Source of the DNA: Thalassospira profundimaris
GTDB lineage: Bacteria > Pseudomonadota > Alphaproteobacteria > Rhodospirillales > Thalassospiraceae
Length of the DNA: 64,000 nt
Reading direction: 5' to 3'
NCBI RefSeq assembly: GCF_003326755.1
Contig: NZ_JPWH01000001.1
Location: 180,227 to 244,226 of the forward strand
Part shown: positions 25,848 to 37,111 of the stretch, piece after piece
How the letters are laid out: the number at the start of each line of letters is the position of its first letter
Numbering within the stretch: the stretch's first letter is position 1
Position numbers and translations under genes: made by a program
The notes under the pieces: generated by a model
The model's database searches: none
What the model was told of the DNA's origin: nothing
The model's input: only the letters and a program-made list of their open reading frames with translations

Positions 25848-27308
25848 ATGTCGATAGGTGCAGATTGGCGGCAAATTTCGCCCGGTGCGGGGGCGCAAAC
25901 GGCAAATGGCGCGCAGCAAAGCGCAGCCAAAGCGGGCAACCCGGCACAGCAGGTGGCAGAAAATGGCGAATCCGGGGGATTTGCCAGCTTCCTGTTTGGT
26001 GATGATGGCTTTGATTTTGGTGACATCATTGATGTGATCAATCCGCTGCAACATATTCCTGTTGTCGGCGCGCTCTATCGTGAATTGACCGGCGACCAGA
26101 TGGGCAATGGAGCCCGTATTGTTGGCGGCGGCCTGTTTGGCGGTGTCTTTGGTCTGGCTGGTGCTGCGGTTGATGCCGCTGTCGAGGGTTTTACCGGCGA
26201 GGATACCGGCGCGCATGTTCTGGCCCTGTTTGAAGGGGGGGATGATGCCCCCGATCCGACCGGGGCAACCGCAATTGCCCAAAATGACAGTGCACATGCG
26301 GGCTCTTCGGGCAAAACCAAGGGTGGTAGCCCTGATAACGGGCTGGTTTTGCCGTGGTCAGCGGGCGATACATCACTGGCATCGGTGATGGCCGGGGATC
26401 AGGCAACGGCGCAAAGTGCAGGGGCAGCGGCACCCTCAGCGGCATCCTCCCTGCCGTTTGATCCGGATGTTGCGGATGTTGCCAGCGGTGACAGTGTGGC
26501 GGAAAATATTGCCCAATCTGCAGCCGGTATGGCGACCACCCGGTCTGCCTACGCGCCTTCGTCCGTTGTACAGCCAGACGGGCAGGAGCCCCCCCAGCCT
26601 GAAAATCCGTTTGAAAAAGGTGCGGTGCGCGCGGCTCAAAATGCCGACCCGGCAGAACTTGCCGTAACCCTGGCCCGCGCCGGGCATAGCGATTATGCCT
26701 CGCGTTTGACAGCGCAGCGTGAAACAGGAACGGTGTCGTCGCGGTCGGCTGGCACTGTTCATGTCAATTATGCCAAGGGCGCAACCGTCTGGCAGCGGGC
26801 GGAACATAACGGGCGTGTATCGGGTCCGTCTTTTGGCGGTGATGTGCAGGGTGAATTGATCAGGGCGCGTTCTCGACAGGGCAGCGCCGAAACCGAAACC
26901 ATGAATCCGGCCCTGATGACGGATGCTGCAATGCGCGATGATTTTCAGTCTGGTCCGGCTCTTTCGCCCGCAGAAATGGCGGCACGGTTTAATTCGGCCC
27001 TGGGCCTGGCACCGGCTAGCACGGGGGGTGACACCAGCACATCGTCCCATAAGGCAACTAGCCATAACCGAGTTTCTGCCAGTGCGGAAAACCGTAAGGG
27101 GGCTGATCGGGCTCAGCAGGATCTTGCCTCTGACAATGCGGCATCAAAAAATGTTGCCACGGCCGAGGAGCATCCGCTGTTACGCGAGGCCGAGCAGCAT
27201 GATGCTGGTCAGGCCCCGGTGGGGGCATGGTTTAGCCAGACTATGATGGATGGTTTGCAGAAATACCAGGCGATGCAAAAACGCCAGCAGAGTCATGGGT
27301 CGATTTGA
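25848..27308 (+). CDS. Conserved hypothetical protein, 486 aa, low complexity
   Basis: I do not recognise a known domain. Residues 45-75 (FGDIIDVINPLQHIPVVGAL, then YRELTGD) form a conserved-looking module, and residues 88-108 (IVGGGLFGGVFGLAGAAVDA) are a Gly/Ala-rich hydrophobic stretch that could be a membrane insertion. The rest is Ala-, Gly- and Ser-rich and probably disordered, ending in a helix (TMMDGLQKYQAMQKRQQ). GAGGAGG lies six bases before the ATG. It is a single gene, with a shared terminator against trpS. Confidence 0.75.
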   Translation: MSIGADWRQISPGAGAQTANGAQQSAAKAGNPAQQVAENGESGGFASFLFGDDGFDFGDIIDVINPLQHIPVVGALYRELTGDQMGNGARIVGGGLFGGVFGLAGAAVDAAVEGFTGEDTGAHVLALFEGGDDAPDPTGATAIAQNDSAHAGSSGKTKGGSPDNGLVLPWSAGDTSLASVMAGDQATAQSAGAAAPSAASSLPFDPDVADVASGDSVAENIAQSAAGMATTRSAYAPSSVVQPDGQEPPQPENPFEKGAVRAAQNADPAELAVTLARAGHSDYASRLTAQRETGTVSSRSAGTVHVNYAKGATVWQRAEHNGRVSGPSFGGDVQGELIRARSRQGSAETETMNPALMTDAAMRDDFQSGPALSPAEMAARFNSALGLAPASTGGDTSTSSHKATSHNRVSASAENRKGADRAQQDLASDNAASKNVATAEEHPLLREAEQHDAGQAPVGAWFSQTMMDGLQKYQAMQKRQQSHGSI

Positions 27309-27333
27309 TATCCCGGCATTTTTTCCTGGCATG

Positions 27334-27368
27334 ACAAAGGCCCGGTTTCGTGTGAAGCCGGGCCTTTT
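27334..27368. terminator. Shared terminator between the 486-aa hypothetical gene and trpS
   Basis: AAAGGCCCGG pairs with CCGGGCCTTT around a 12-base loop. T or A runs at both sides suggest that it can act in both directions. Confidence 0.85.
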
Positions 27369-27384
27369 GCCAGAAGATTGAATT

Positions 27385-28386
27385 TTAGCGGTTCAGGAAG
27401 CCGACCACTTCCTTCACCTCACGCAGGATCGGCTGGGCGATGGCATCGGCGCGCTCCGCCCCTTTTGCCAAAACCGCATCGATATAGGACGGGTCATTTT
27501 TCAAACGGGCCATTTCTTCGGTAATCGGGGCCAGTTTATCAACCACCACATCGGTCAGGGCCTGCTTGAAACCCGAAAACTGGGTACCGCCATGCTCGGC
27601 CAGAACGTCCGCGACCGGTTTATCCATCAGGGCCGCATAAATGGTGACAAGGTTGCGGGCTTCCGGGCGGCCTTCAAGGCCGTCTGCCTCGGAAGGCAGC
27701 GGTTCGGCATCGGTTTTGGCCTTGCGGATTTTCTTAGCCAGGGTATCGGCATCGTCGGTCATGTTGATGCGTGCCATGTCCGAGCTATCGGACTTTGACA
27801 TTTTCTTGGACCCGTCACGCAATGACATCACACGGGTTGCCGGGCCAAGAATAAGCGGCTCGGGCAGGGGGAAGAAATCTTCCGCGCTGAAGTCATTGTT
27901 GAATTTCGTCGCAATATCGCGGGTCAGTTCAAGATGCTGTTTCTGGTCTTCGCCAACCGGCACATGGGTCGCCTTATAGGCCAGAATGTCGGCTGCCATC
28001 AGGCTGGGATAGGCATAAAGACCAAGAGAAGCATTTTCGCGATGCTTACCCGCCTTTTCCTTGAACTGGGTCATGCGGTTGAGCCAGCCGATGCGCGCGA
28101 CACAATTGAAAATCCAGGCCAGTTCGGCATGGGCGGAAACCTGGCTCTGGTTAAACAGAATGTGTTTTTCCGGATCAATGCCCGACGCAATCATACTGGC
28201 CGCCAGTTCACGAATATTGGCGCGCAGTTCACCTGGTTCCTGCCAGACGGTGATGGCATGAAGATCGACGACGCAATAGATGCACTCAAAGTCGTTCTGC
28301 AGGGCAACCCAATTGCGGATTGCGCCAAGATAATTGCCAAGATGAAGATTGCCGGTGGGCTGTGCGCCCGAGAAAACACGTTGCAT
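27385..28386 (-). CDS. trpS: Tryptophanyl-tRNA synthetase
   Basis: TrpRS charges tRNA-Trp. The class I signature [12 protein letters not shown] is at residues 13-24 (HIGH-like HLGN), and KKMSKS is near residue 200. The conserved [17 protein letters not shown] occurs later. At 333 residues it is of normal size. It is convergent with the hypothetical gene at 25848 and is preceded by murJ on the same strand after a 190-base gap, in which no gene is seen. Confidence 0.96.
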   Translation of the reverse strand: MQRVFSGAQPTGNLHLGNYLGAIRNWVALQNDFECIYCVVDLHAITVWQEPGELRANIRELAASMIASGIDPEKHILFNQSQVSAHAELAWIFNCVARIGWLNRMTQFKEKAGKHRENASLGLYAYPSLMAADILAYKATHVPVGEDQKQHLELTRDIATKFNNDFSAEDFFPLPEPLILGPATRVMSLRDGSKKMSKSDSSDMARINMTDDADTLAKKIRKAKTDAEPLPSEADGLEGRPEARNLVTIYAALMDKPVADVLAEHGGTQFSGFKQALTDVVVDKLAPITEEMARLKNDPSYIDAVLAKGAERADAIAQPILREVKEVVGFLNR

Positions 28387-28576
28387 GTGTATCGTCCATT
28401 TCAGGATTGTTCACAAAAAATCCGCATGCTCCGCCAGGTTGTGGACACCCGCCGGCGGACGAGCATACGAACAGACGCGCGGAGTTAAGCCCCCGAAGGC
28501 GAACAGGTCAAGCAGCTTGTCGTATATCGGGCAAATTAGCCGCGATCACGCCATGCCTGTGGTCCCGGCACTGTTA

Positions 28577-30127
28577 TTATGCCGGGTTGCCGCGCTTCAG
28601 GGTTGATTTAAGTTCGCGAAAGCTGGTGGCACCGCTTAACTGGGCAATCACGGCATACACAACCATGCCGGTGATCACGATCCCGGCCATGATGGCCGCC
28701 CGCAGGATGGCATCGTAACCGGCATTCCAGAAAAAGACGATCGCCGCCCACAGAACCAGCCCCATCAGGAGGGATGACAGCAGGATGCGCGGCACCCGGC
28801 GTTTCAGCCGGTCATCCAGCGTTAAATGGTTGCGTTTGCGCAAAATTGTCGCCAGCGACAGGGCATTGATCCAGGACGACACCGCCGTTGCCGCTGCAAT
28901 GCCCAGATGACCGAAAAACGGCATCAGAACAACAATCATGCCGATATTGAGCAACATGCAGATAATGCCGATCCGAATGGGGGTTTTGGTATCTTCCCGG
29001 GCAAAGAAACCAGGAGCCAGCACCTTGACCAACACCGATGCCGGAAGCCCGCAGGCAAAAATCGTCAGCGCCATGCCCGTGGCACTGGTTTCGGTTGCGC
29101 TAAAGGCCCCGCGCTGAAACAGCACGTTAATGATCGGGGTTCCCATAACCGCGAGCGCGATGGCAGCAGGCAGGGTGAGGAGCAGGGCGATTTCAATGCC
29201 GCGATTTTGGCTATACATCGCAACAGACGGGTCTTTGCCCTGTAACTGGCGCGAAAGTGTGGGCAGCATGGCCGTACCAATGGCAATACCAATGACCCCC
29301 AGAGGGAGTTGATGCACCCGGTCGGCATAATAAAGCCAGGAAACCGCCCCGTCGGACACCATCGAGGCCAGCATGGTATCGACCAGCAGGTTAAGCTGAT
29401 AAACGCCCACCCCGATCATGCCCGGGATCATGCGTTTGCCCAGCAGTTTGACCTTGTCGTCAATGCGCGGCAATTGCCAGCGGATGGCAAATCCGGCCCG
29501 TTTACACGCAATCACCAGCCAGACAAATTGGCCAATTCCGGCCAGCAATACCCCCCAGGCCAGGGCATGGGACGGGGTTTCGGTCACGGGGGTTAAACCC
29601 AGCAAAGCCCCGATCATGAAAATGTTCAAAACCACCGGGGCGGCAGCGGCGGCAGCATAACGGTGCAGGGTATTTAAAATGCCCGACATCAGCGCAACCG
29701 CCGAAATAAAGGCCAGATAGGGGAATGTAATGCGCGAGAGTTCGATGGCCAGCGCGAATTTTTCCGGGTTTTCGGAAAAACCGGGGGCAAAAACCAGCAT
29801 CGCCCAGGGCATGATAATTTCGATAAGGGCGACCAGAAACCCGGTAATCACCACCAGGATTGATAAGGCATTGGCGGCAAAATCGCGTGCTTCCTCGATC
29901 CCGCGTTTTTCAATGTCACCGGCGAGCAATGGAATGAAGGCCACCGAAAAGGCCCCTTCGCCAAACAGACGGCGGAACAGATTGGGAAATTTGAAGGCGA
30001 CAAAAAAAGCGTCCGCCATGCCGCCTGCGCCCAGCATAGCGGCAATCAGAATATCGCGGGCAAATCCCAGCAACCGTGACAGCAGGGTAAAACCACTGAC
30101 AGTGGCAATCGAGCGAACAAGTGACAT
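28577..30127 (-). CDS. murJ: Lipid II flippase MurJ
   Basis: MurJ flips lipid II across the inner membrane for peptidoglycan synthesis. The 516-residue protein is an integral membrane protein with about 14 hydrophobic segments and the MurJ opening MSLVRSIATVSGFTLLSRLLGFARD, shortened here. The conserved ADAFFVAFKFPNLFRRLF segment follows. It stands between trpS and glnD on the minus strand. Confidence 0.96.
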   Translation of the reverse strand: MSLVRSIATVSGFTLLSRLLGFARDILIAAMLGAGGMADAFFVAFKFPNLFRRLFGEGAFSVAFIPLLAGDIEKRGIEEARDFAANALSILVVITGFLVALIEIIMPWAMLVFAPGFSENPEKFALAIELSRITFPYLAFISAVALMSGILNTLHRYAAAAAAPVVLNIFMIGALLGLTPVTETPSHALAWGVLLAGIGQFVWLVIACKRAGFAIRWQLPRIDDKVKLLGKRMIPGMIGVGVYQLNLLVDTMLASMVSDGAVSWLYYADRVHQLPLGVIGIAIGTAMLPTLSRQLQGKDPSVAMYSQNRGIEIALLLTLPAAIALAVMGTPIINVLFQRGAFSATETSATGMALTIFACGLPASVLVKVLAPGFFAREDTKTPIRIGIICMLLNIGMIVVLMPFFGHLGIAAATAVSSWINALSLATILRKRNHLTLDDRLKRRVPRILLSSLLMGLVLWAAIVFFWNAGYDAILRAAIMAGIVITGMVVYAVIAQLSGATSFRELKSTLKRGNPA

Positions 30128-30474
30128 GGCCTATCTGATCCGAAATTTCCGCACTTTGGCCGCGAGAGTGCCAGTGGAAGGTGAAAGAAACGGTAATTTT
30201 TGCCCGTTTCGAGCCTGTGACCTCACAAATTATTTATGCTTTGTGATGGCTGTCACAGGCTTGTGGCGGTGATTTGGTTCATTTTGGTGTCTCCAGTTTT
30301 TGTTGGGACACGAGCTTCTGGAATTTGACGGACGAGAGCATAAAAAGGATCCCCCATCCTGTCAGGCCAAGAGTAAGGCCGATCCGGTCAAACAGACCGA
30401 CAGGGCTGGTGGAGATATCCTCGCTCTCGTCACATGATCAGGGAATTGGTTTTGGCCGGGATAATTGACCGGCC
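30128..30474. other. Intergenic region between murJ and glnD
   Basis: Nothing gene-like is well supported. A minus-strand frame ending at 30279 reads as a short hydrophobic segment (GLFDRIGLTLGLTGWGILF), but no ATG, GTG or TTG opens it, so it may be chance or a small membrane protein remnant. GGCCGG and CCGGCC near 30455-30475 form a weak stem. Confidence 0.4.
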
Positions 30475-33222
30475 TTAACGCGGGTCATGTTTGCTTAAAA
30501 CATCAATCAGGCTTTCCTTGATCTGGACAAATTTTGTCCGGCTATCAATTTTCAGGCCGAAAACATCCTTCACATAAAAAACGTCCACCGCGCGTTCACC
30601 AAAGGTGGAAATGCGCGCCGACGCAATTTGCAAAGACAGATCGCGCAAAACGCGGGTGATGTCATAAAGCAGGCCCTGGCGATCCCGTGCGTTGACTTCG
30701 ATCACGGTGTGGGTGCGGCTGGCCTTGTTGTCGATAATCACATTGGGTTCCACCCGGAACACCGCGGTGCGGGCCTTGTTATCCACCACCTGGCGTTTTT
30801 TGATTTCCCCGCTGGGGCGCAATTGTCCGGAAATGACTTCTTCCAGGGTTTTACGCAGTTTGTTGAGCCGCCCCTTGTCATTAAACGCCTCGCCATTGGC
30901 ATCCTGAATCCAGAAGGTATCAAGGGCCATGCCGTCGCTGAGTGTCAGGATTTTGGCATCGACAATGCTGGCACCACATACCGCCATGCCCCCGGCAATT
31001 TGTGAAAACAGGCCAGGATGGTCGGTGGTGTGCACCGTGATTTCGGTGGCATCCATGTCGGTTTCAATGCGGGTATCAATGGTAATGTCCGCTCCGGATT
31101 TTTTGGCATTCCGGGTCAGTTCGGCATGGCGCAACTGGGTTTCGGTATCAAAACTCAGCCAATAGGATGGATAACCGCGCGCGATGAAATCTTCGATATC
31201 CTGCTCGCTCCAGCCGGTCAGGGCCTCGCGCACTTTTTGCTGGGCACGGGCCACGCGGGAATCGCGGTTATCCGCATTCAAACCACCCGACAGCAAATCA
31301 TCGGTGGCGTAATAAAGCTCGCGCAGAAGCGATGCCTTCCAGCCATTCCAGATATTGGGGCCAACAGCCCGAATATCGGCCACCGTCAGGCATAACAGCA
31401 GGCGCAAACGCTCCTGCGACTGCACCAGATCGGCAAAGGCACGAATGGTGGTCGGGTCATTGAGGTCGCGTTTGAAGGCGGTGGCACTCATCCATAAATG
31501 CGCCTTGACCAGCCAGGCCACCGTTTCGGTATCAGCCGGGCTTAATCCCAGGCGCGGGCAAAGCCTTTCGGCGACTTCAGCCCCCAGTTCGGAATGGTCG
31601 CCACCACGCCCCTTGGCAATGTCATGGAGCAACACGGCCACATATAAAACCTGACGCGATATGACCTTGTGGATCACCGATGTTGCCACCGGAACCTCGT
31701 CAGCAAGGTCGCCACATTCGATTTGGTTAAGAATGCCGATGGCGCGGATGGTGTGCTCGTCCACGGTGTAGGTGTGGTACATGTCATATTGCATCTGGGC
31801 CACGACACGGCCAAAATCGGGCACAAAGCGCCCCAGAACACCGGCTTCGTTCATTTTGCGCAGCGGAATGTCCGGGGTGATTTTATGGGTCAGGATTTGC
31901 AGGAAAATGGCGTTTGCCGCCGGATCCTTTTGCAAATTCTGATCAATCAGTTGCAGGTTTTGCGTCACCCAGCGCAGGCTTTCGGGGTGAATGCCAACGC
32001 CGTTCTGATGGGCGACCAAAAACAGGCGCAGCATCTGGATCGGGTCGTCGCGAAACACATCACGGCTTTCAACGGCCAGCCGGTCATTGCGCAACTGAAA
32101 GCCGTCAATTTCCTTGTTGCCAAAAAAACGGGCCGGAAAGCGGATTAGCGGGCGGCGCTGATGGCGTTCCTCAAGGGCGGCACAGAAAATGCGCGTCAGA
32201 TTGCCCACATGTTTGACCATCAGGTAATAGTGCTTCATGAAGCGTTCAACGCCAATGGTTCCGGCATGGTCGGTATAGCCAAGGCGGGTGGCGATTTCGC
32301 GCTGCATGTCAAATGTCAGGCGGTCTTCGGGCCGGTCAGACAGGTAATGCAGCCAGCAGCGCACTGACCATAAAAAATTCTGCGCTTTCAAAAAGCCCTG
32401 GGCTTCCTTTTTGGTCAGAACCCGCTGATCGACCAGTTCCATCGGTGTGTTCACACGGTACAGATATTTGCCAATCCAGAACAGGGTGTGCAAATCGCGC
32501 AGGCCGCCTTTGCCATCCTTGACGTTGGGTTCGACAACATAGCGCGAATCGCCCATACGGATATGGCGTTCGTCGCGTTCATTGAGTTTGGCTTCAATAA
32601 ATTCCAGGCCGCTGCCCTTGACCAGTTCATCCATGAACCGGGTGCGAAACTGGTCATAAATGTTCTCGTCACCCCAGACAAACCGGCTTTCCAAAAGGTT
32701 GGTGCGAATGGTGATATCCTGGCGCGCCATGCGCAGGCAATCCTCGACCGAGCGGGTGGCATGCCCCACCTTCAGGCCCAGATCCCACAGCATATAAAGG
32801 ACATACTCCACAACCTGTTCGCCGTGCGCGGTCTGTTTGTAGGGAAACAGAAACAGAATATCGACATCCGAATGCGGTGCCATATCCCCCCGGCCATATC
32901 CCCCCACCGCGACCACCGCCATGCGCTGTTCCTTGGTCGGGTTATGCAGCGGATAAACAAATTCGACCGCATAATCATGGATCAGCCGCACGATCTGGTC
33001 GATCAGGAAGCTGTAGGAAAAAACCGCATCATGGCCGGAATTGCTGGCTTCAAATCGCGCGCGGATTTCGGCCCGTCCGTGTTGCAGCGTGTCTTTCAGA
33101 CAGCGCAACACCGCTGCACGCTGCTTGAGGGGTTTTAAATCACCCTCTTTGCCAATATTGCCAAGTTCGGTGAAAACTTTGCGACGGTCGATAATATCAC
33201 GCTGATTCTTGACTTTAAGCAT
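30475..33222 (-). CDS. glnD: Bifunctional uridylyltransferase/uridylyl-removing enzyme GlnD
   Basis: GlnD senses glutamine and uridylylates or deuridylylates PII. The nucleotidyltransferase motif GGYGRGDMAPHSDVDILFL is in the N-terminal third, the HD domain carries HDIAKGRGGDHSELGAEVAE, and two C-terminal ACT domains occur (TVHTTDHPGLFSQIAG and TVIEVNARDRQGLLYDITRV). I start at the ATG at 33222, giving 915 residues; the longer reading from 33321 has no homology before it. Confidence 0.96.
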   Translation of the reverse strand: MLKVKNQRDIIDRRKVFTELGNIGKEGDLKPLKQRAAVLRCLKDTLQHGRAEIRARFEASNSGHDAVFSYSFLIDQIVRLIHDYAVEFVYPLHNPTKEQRMAVVAVGGYGRGDMAPHSDVDILFLFPYKQTAHGEQVVEYVLYMLWDLGLKVGHATRSVEDCLRMARQDITIRTNLLESRFVWGDENIYDQFRTRFMDELVKGSGLEFIEAKLNERDERHIRMGDSRYVVEPNVKDGKGGLRDLHTLFWIGKYLYRVNTPMELVDQRVLTKKEAQGFLKAQNFLWSVRCWLHYLSDRPEDRLTFDMQREIATRLGYTDHAGTIGVERFMKHYYLMVKHVGNLTRIFCAALEERHQRRPLIRFPARFFGNKEIDGFQLRNDRLAVESRDVFRDDPIQMLRLFLVAHQNGVGIHPESLRWVTQNLQLIDQNLQKDPAANAIFLQILTHKITPDIPLRKMNEAGVLGRFVPDFGRVVAQMQYDMYHTYTVDEHTIRAIGILNQIECGDLADEVPVATSVIHKVISRQVLYVAVLLHDIAKGRGGDHSELGAEVAERLCPRLGLSPADTETVAWLVKAHLWMSATAFKRDLNDPTTIRAFADLVQSQERLRLLLCLTVADIRAVGPNIWNGWKASLLRELYYATDDLLSGGLNADNRDSRVARAQQKVREALTGWSEQDIEDFIARGYPSYWLSFDTETQLRHAELTRNAKKSGADITIDTRIETDMDATEITVHTTDHPGLFSQIAGGMAVCGASIVDAKILTLSDGMALDTFWIQDANGEAFNDKGRLNKLRKTLEEVISGQLRPSGEIKKRQVVDNKARTAVFRVEPNVIIDNKASRTHTVIEVNARDRQGLLYDITRVLRDLSLQIASARISTFGERAVDVFYVKDVFGLKIDSRTKFVQIKESLIDVLSKHDPR

Positions 33223-33468
33223 GGCGAAATGCGGTGTCCTTGTTGTCGGGACGTGGATGCCAGGTTCCGGGGCCGGGCATGAAAGCAACAGACCATTATG
33301 GTGGTGCCTATATCCAGGCAACCTTGGTGCAGGGGGCGATTTTTGCGTGCCGCCCCCTTGATTACCAGTAAAATATTTGCCATCAGCCGGTTTTATATAT
33401 CTGGCGCAAAACCGTTTTTTCTAGTGTTGCCGGGCAAAGGCGATACAGGGTTTCGCCAATAATCGGGG

Positions 33469-36198
33469 TTAGCTTTCCGCCTGGCGTTTCAAATCGCGCA
33501 GGCGATACAGCGCATCCAGTGCTTCACGCGGGGACATGTCATCGGGCTCAAGGGCGCTTACCGCATCAAGCAGCGATTGCTGTTGCGCGCTTAATGCCGG
33601 GGCGGCGTCCTGTTCTTCCTTTTCCACCTGGGCCATTGCGGCAGCAAAAAGCGGCAAATCATCGGCCAGTTTGGAAACGGCACCGCCCTGTTGCCCCTTT
33701 TCCAGGGTTTTTAACACCTGTTCGGCCCGTTTGATCACGGCCTTGGGCAAACCGGCAAGCTGGGCCACATGGATACCATAGGACCGGTCCGCACTGCCGG
33801 GGCCAACCTCGTGCAAAAACACCACTTCGCCCTGCCATTCCTTGATCAGCATGGTATGGCAGGAAAGATGCGCCAGCTTGGCGGCAAGGGCGGTCAGTTC
33901 GTGGTAATGGGTGGCAAACAGCCCCCGGCATTTATTCACTTCATGCAGGTTTTCCACCACCGCCCAGGCAATAGAGAGGCCATCAAAGGTGGCGGTACCA
34001 CGCCCGATTTCATCGAGAATAACCAGCGACCGGTCGGTTGCCTGATTGATAATGGCGGCGGTTTCCACCATTTCGACCATAAAGGTGGATCGCCCGCGCG
34101 CCAGGTCATCGGCCGCGCCAACGCGCGAAAACAATCGGTCAATGGCGCCAATATGGGCCGATTGCGCCGGAACAAATGCACCAATTTGCGCCAGCACGGC
34201 AATCAGCGCATTCTGGCGCAGGAAGGTGGATTTACCCGCCATGTTGGGACCGGTAATCAGCCACAGTTTCTGTTCGTCCTCAAGGCGGCAGTCATTGGCA
34301 ACAAAGGGCGATTCCCCGGCATTTTGTAAGGCAGCCTCGACCACCGGGTGGCGGCCTGCGCGAATGTCAAAGGACAGGCTGTTGTCAATGATCGGGCGAA
34401 TGCAGCCTTGCTCGCGTGCCAGTTCGGCAAGGGAGGCGGAGACATCCAGCCCCGCCAGCGCCTGGGCACAGCGGGCAATTGGGTCGGCATGGGCCAGCAC
34501 CGAATTGATCAGATCGGCAAACAGTTCCAGCTCCAGTGCCATTGCCTGGTCACCGGCCTTGGCGACTTTGCTTTCCAGTTCGGACAGGGCAACGGTGGTA
34601 AAACGCACGGCATTGGCCATGGTCTGGCGATGAATAAATTCATCTACATCCATCATCTTGTCGGCCTGTTTGGCCGGCACCTCGATGAAATAGCCCAGCA
34701 CGTTGTTGTGTTTGACCTTCAGGCTGGAAATGCCGGTCTGTTCGGTATAGCGCGCCTGCAAATTGGCAATCAGCTTTTTGCTTTCGCTTGACAGCATGCG
34801 CAATTCATCAAGCGGCGGGTGATAGCCGCTGGCGATAAAACCGCCATCACGCGCCATCAAAGGCAGGCTTTCGGAAAGGGCGCGGCGCAGCAGGTCAACT
34901 AGGTCACCATGATGGCCCATTTCGGTCAAATGATCGTTCAGGGCGGCGGGCAGGGTATCCAGGCTGTTATCAGCCGGATGGTCCAAAAGGGTGCGAATGG
35001 CAAAGGCACAGGCAAGGCCATCGCGAAGGGCGGCCAGATCACGCGGGCCGCCCCGGCCAATCGACAGGCGCGACAGCGCACGTTCAATATCGGGGCATTC
35101 CGATAGGGCATTGCGCAAATCGCCCCGCAAATCGTCATGGTCATGAAAATAACTGACCAGATCAAGCCGCTGGTTAATTGTCCTGGCATCGGTCAGCGGG
35201 GCGGAAAGGCGGGCGGCCAGCAACCGGGCACCGGCCCCGGTGCGGGTGCGGTCAATCACCGATAACAGCGACCCTTTGCGTTCCCCGCTTTGGGTCTGGG
35301 TCAGTTCCAGGCTGCGCCGGGTGGCGGCATCAATTTCCATTGCCGCGCCCTGTGCCATGCGCGTGGGCGGCGACAGGCGCGGCATCTGGCCCTTCTGGGT
35401 CAGCTCGACATAGTCAATCAGCGCGCCAGCGGCCGAAAGCTCGGCCGTTTCAAACCCGCCAAAGGCATCAAGCGCGGCGACATCATACAGCTTTTTCAGG
35501 CGCAGTTCGGCATTGGCCGAATCGAACCGCGCGGCAGGCTGCGGTGTGATGATGTTTTTATATTCGTTATATAAATCAAACATCTCCGACCGGTTCAGCA
35601 ACCGATCCGAAATCAGGATCTCGCCCGGGTCCAACCGGGCGATGGCGGCACTTAACCCCGCACTGGTGCAGGGCTGCACATAAAAATCACCCGTTGAAAT
35701 ATCCAGCCAGGCCACCCCCATTTTGCCACGCACATCGGCAATGGCCGCCAGATAGTTGTGGCGTCGCGCATCAAGCAGGCTGTCTTCGGTCAATGTGCCG
35801 GGCGTGATCAGGCGCACCACATCGCGTTTGACCACCGATTTGGAACCGCGTTTTTTGGCTTCTGCCGGGTCTTCCATCTGTTCGCACACCGCGACGCGAA
35901 ATCCCTTGCGGATCAAACGCTGCAAATAGGTTTCGTGACTATGAACCGGAACACCTGCCATCGGAATATCGTTTCCCTGATGTTTGCCACGTTTTGTCAG
36001 GGCAATATCAAGGGCTTCGGCGGCTTTGACGGCATCGTCAAAGAACAGCTCGTAAAAATCGCCCATCCGGTAAAACAGCAGGCAGTCCTGATACTGTTCC
36101 TTAAGCTCAAGGAACTGGATCATCATCGGGGTTGCGCCGTCGCGGTTAAAATCGGGTGTGGTCATGGTTTTTTCAGAAAATCCGGGCATTTTGTTCAT
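33469..36198 (-). CDS. mutS: DNA mismatch repair protein MutS
   Basis: MutS recognises mismatches and starts mismatch repair. The mismatch-binding domain has the Phe-x-Glu-type contact in [15 protein letters not shown] near residue 42; the ATPase motif [13 protein letters not shown] is near residue 648, followed by [18 protein letters not shown]. At 909 residues it is normal for a MutS1 protein. AAGG six bases before the ATG supports this start. The neighbouring glnD is on the same strand after a 246-base gap. Confidence 0.97.
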   Translation of the reverse strand: MNKMPGFSEKTMTTPDFNRDGATPMMIQFLELKEQYQDCLLFYRMGDFYELFFDDAVKAAEALDIALTKRGKHQGNDIPMAGVPVHSHETYLQRLIRKGFRVAVCEQMEDPAEAKKRGSKSVVKRDVVRLITPGTLTEDSLLDARRHNYLAAIADVRGKMGVAWLDISTGDFYVQPCTSAGLSAAIARLDPGEILISDRLLNRSEMFDLYNEYKNIITPQPAARFDSANAELRLKKLYDVAALDAFGGFETAELSAAGALIDYVELTQKGQMPRLSPPTRMAQGAAMEIDAATRRSLELTQTQSGERKGSLLSVIDRTRTGAGARLLAARLSAPLTDARTINQRLDLVSYFHDHDDLRGDLRNALSECPDIERALSRLSIGRGGPRDLAALRDGLACAFAIRTLLDHPADNSLDTLPAALNDHLTEMGHHGDLVDLLRRALSESLPLMARDGGFIASGYHPPLDELRMLSSESKKLIANLQARYTEQTGISSLKVKHNNVLGYFIEVPAKQADKMMDVDEFIHRQTMANAVRFTTVALSELESKVAKAGDQAMALELELFADLINSVLAHADPIARCAQALAGLDVSASLAELAREQGCIRPIIDNSLSFDIRAGRHPVVEAALQNAGESPFVANDCRLEDEQKLWLITGPNMAGKSTFLRQNALIAVLAQIGAFVPAQSAHIGAIDRLFSRVGAADDLARGRSTFMVEMVETAAIINQATDRSLVILDEIGRGTATFDGLSIAWAVVENLHEVNKCRGLFATHYHELTALAAKLAHLSCHTMLIKEWQGEVVFLHEVGPGSADRSYGIHVAQLAGLPKAVIKRAEQVLKTLEKGQQGGAVSKLADDLPLFAAAMAQVEKEEQDAAPALSAQQQSLLDAVSALEPDDMSPREALDALYRLRDLKRQAES

Positions 36199-36324
36199 GG
36201 CAGCCTTGATAGCAAACCCGGCGGGACTTGGCGAGGGGGGCCGTTATTTTGCCCTAAAGTTTTGCAATATATGATAAAATACTTTTGTTGGATGTTATCG
36301 GACCAGTGACCGAGGAGAAAAACA

Positions 36325-36843
36325 ATGTCTGAAGAACACATCACAGCCCAGGTTCCGGAACTGGTCGGCTTGTTTGATACCAAAGAATCCTTTGATGCGG
36401 CGGTAAAGGCGCTGACGGCTTCGGGTTTTTCCCATACCGATCTTTCCGCGCTTAGCACCCATGAAAGCATCGATGTTGCGGGCAAGGAAGGCCAGTCCTG
36501 GACCGATGTCCTGACTGCGATGTTTGGCGAGGTCAAATATGAAGTTCCGCTGGTGGCATCGGGTGCGATTGCCCTGTTTGGCGGGGCGGCAACAGCGGCC
36601 CTTGCGCTGGCGATTGGGGCCGGGGTTGGCACAATGGCCCTGACCGATTTTATCGACAAGGTCACATCCACCCCCCATACCGAAGATTTCGCCAAGGCGA
36701 TCAAGGAAGGGTCAGCCGCCTTGTGGGTCCGTCTTGACCCGAAAGACCCGGCCAAAGAAGCCAAAGCCCGCGAGATTTTTGCGCTGAATAACGCGCATAA
36801 TGTTCATATCCATGAACCGGTTGAACCGTTGGCTGAAGCCTGA
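36325..36843 (+). CDS. Hypothetical membrane-associated stress-type protein
   Basis: The 172-residue protein has an N-terminal repeat-like alpha/beta region with FDTKESFDAAVKALTASGF, similar to general-stress proteins in which a small soluble unit precedes a glycine-rich hydrophobic segment. Residues 75-110 (VASGAIALFGGAATAALALA) form a Gly/Ala hairpin-like membrane segment. GAGGAG seven bases before the ATG fixes the start. The function is unknown. A terminator follows before maeB. Confidence 0.75.
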   Translation: MSEEHITAQVPELVGLFDTKESFDAAVKALTASGFSHTDLSALSTHESIDVAGKEGQSWTDVLTAMFGEVKYEVPLVASGAIALFGGAATAALALAIGAGVGTMALTDFIDKVTSTPHTEDFAKAIKEGSAALWVRLDPKDPAKEAKAREIFALNNAHNVHIHEPVEPLAEA

Positions 36844-36868
36844 TTACGGGCTGGTAACGAATTGCTTA

Positions 36869-36903
36869 AAGGCACCCTGCCTGCGCGCCGGGTGCCTTTT
36901 TTT
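36869..36903 (+). terminator. Terminator after the stress-type gene
   Basis: AAGGCACCC pairs with GGGTGCCTT around TGCCTGCGCGCC, followed by a T run. Confidence 0.85.
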
Positions 36904-37111
36904 ATTGGTGTCATTGAAATCCTCTGTTCCGATGTGCTGATGTTGCGATGCAACATACGGAAAATGCAGGAAAAATTGCAATTTTCATCAACTGGTCCTT
37001 TGACCGGCGTGCGGAACCCTGATTTATTACGAGGTTCCCTTTGGCAGTCCCACAACCTGTCTTCGGGTTCACCGCTTTTCTCACCCACCATGCAAGCGTC
37101 AGTGAAGACAT

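Noticed and set aside
30279-30425. Short hydrophobic minus-strand reading between murJ and glnD
   Set aside because: No ATG, GTG or TTG start in frame.
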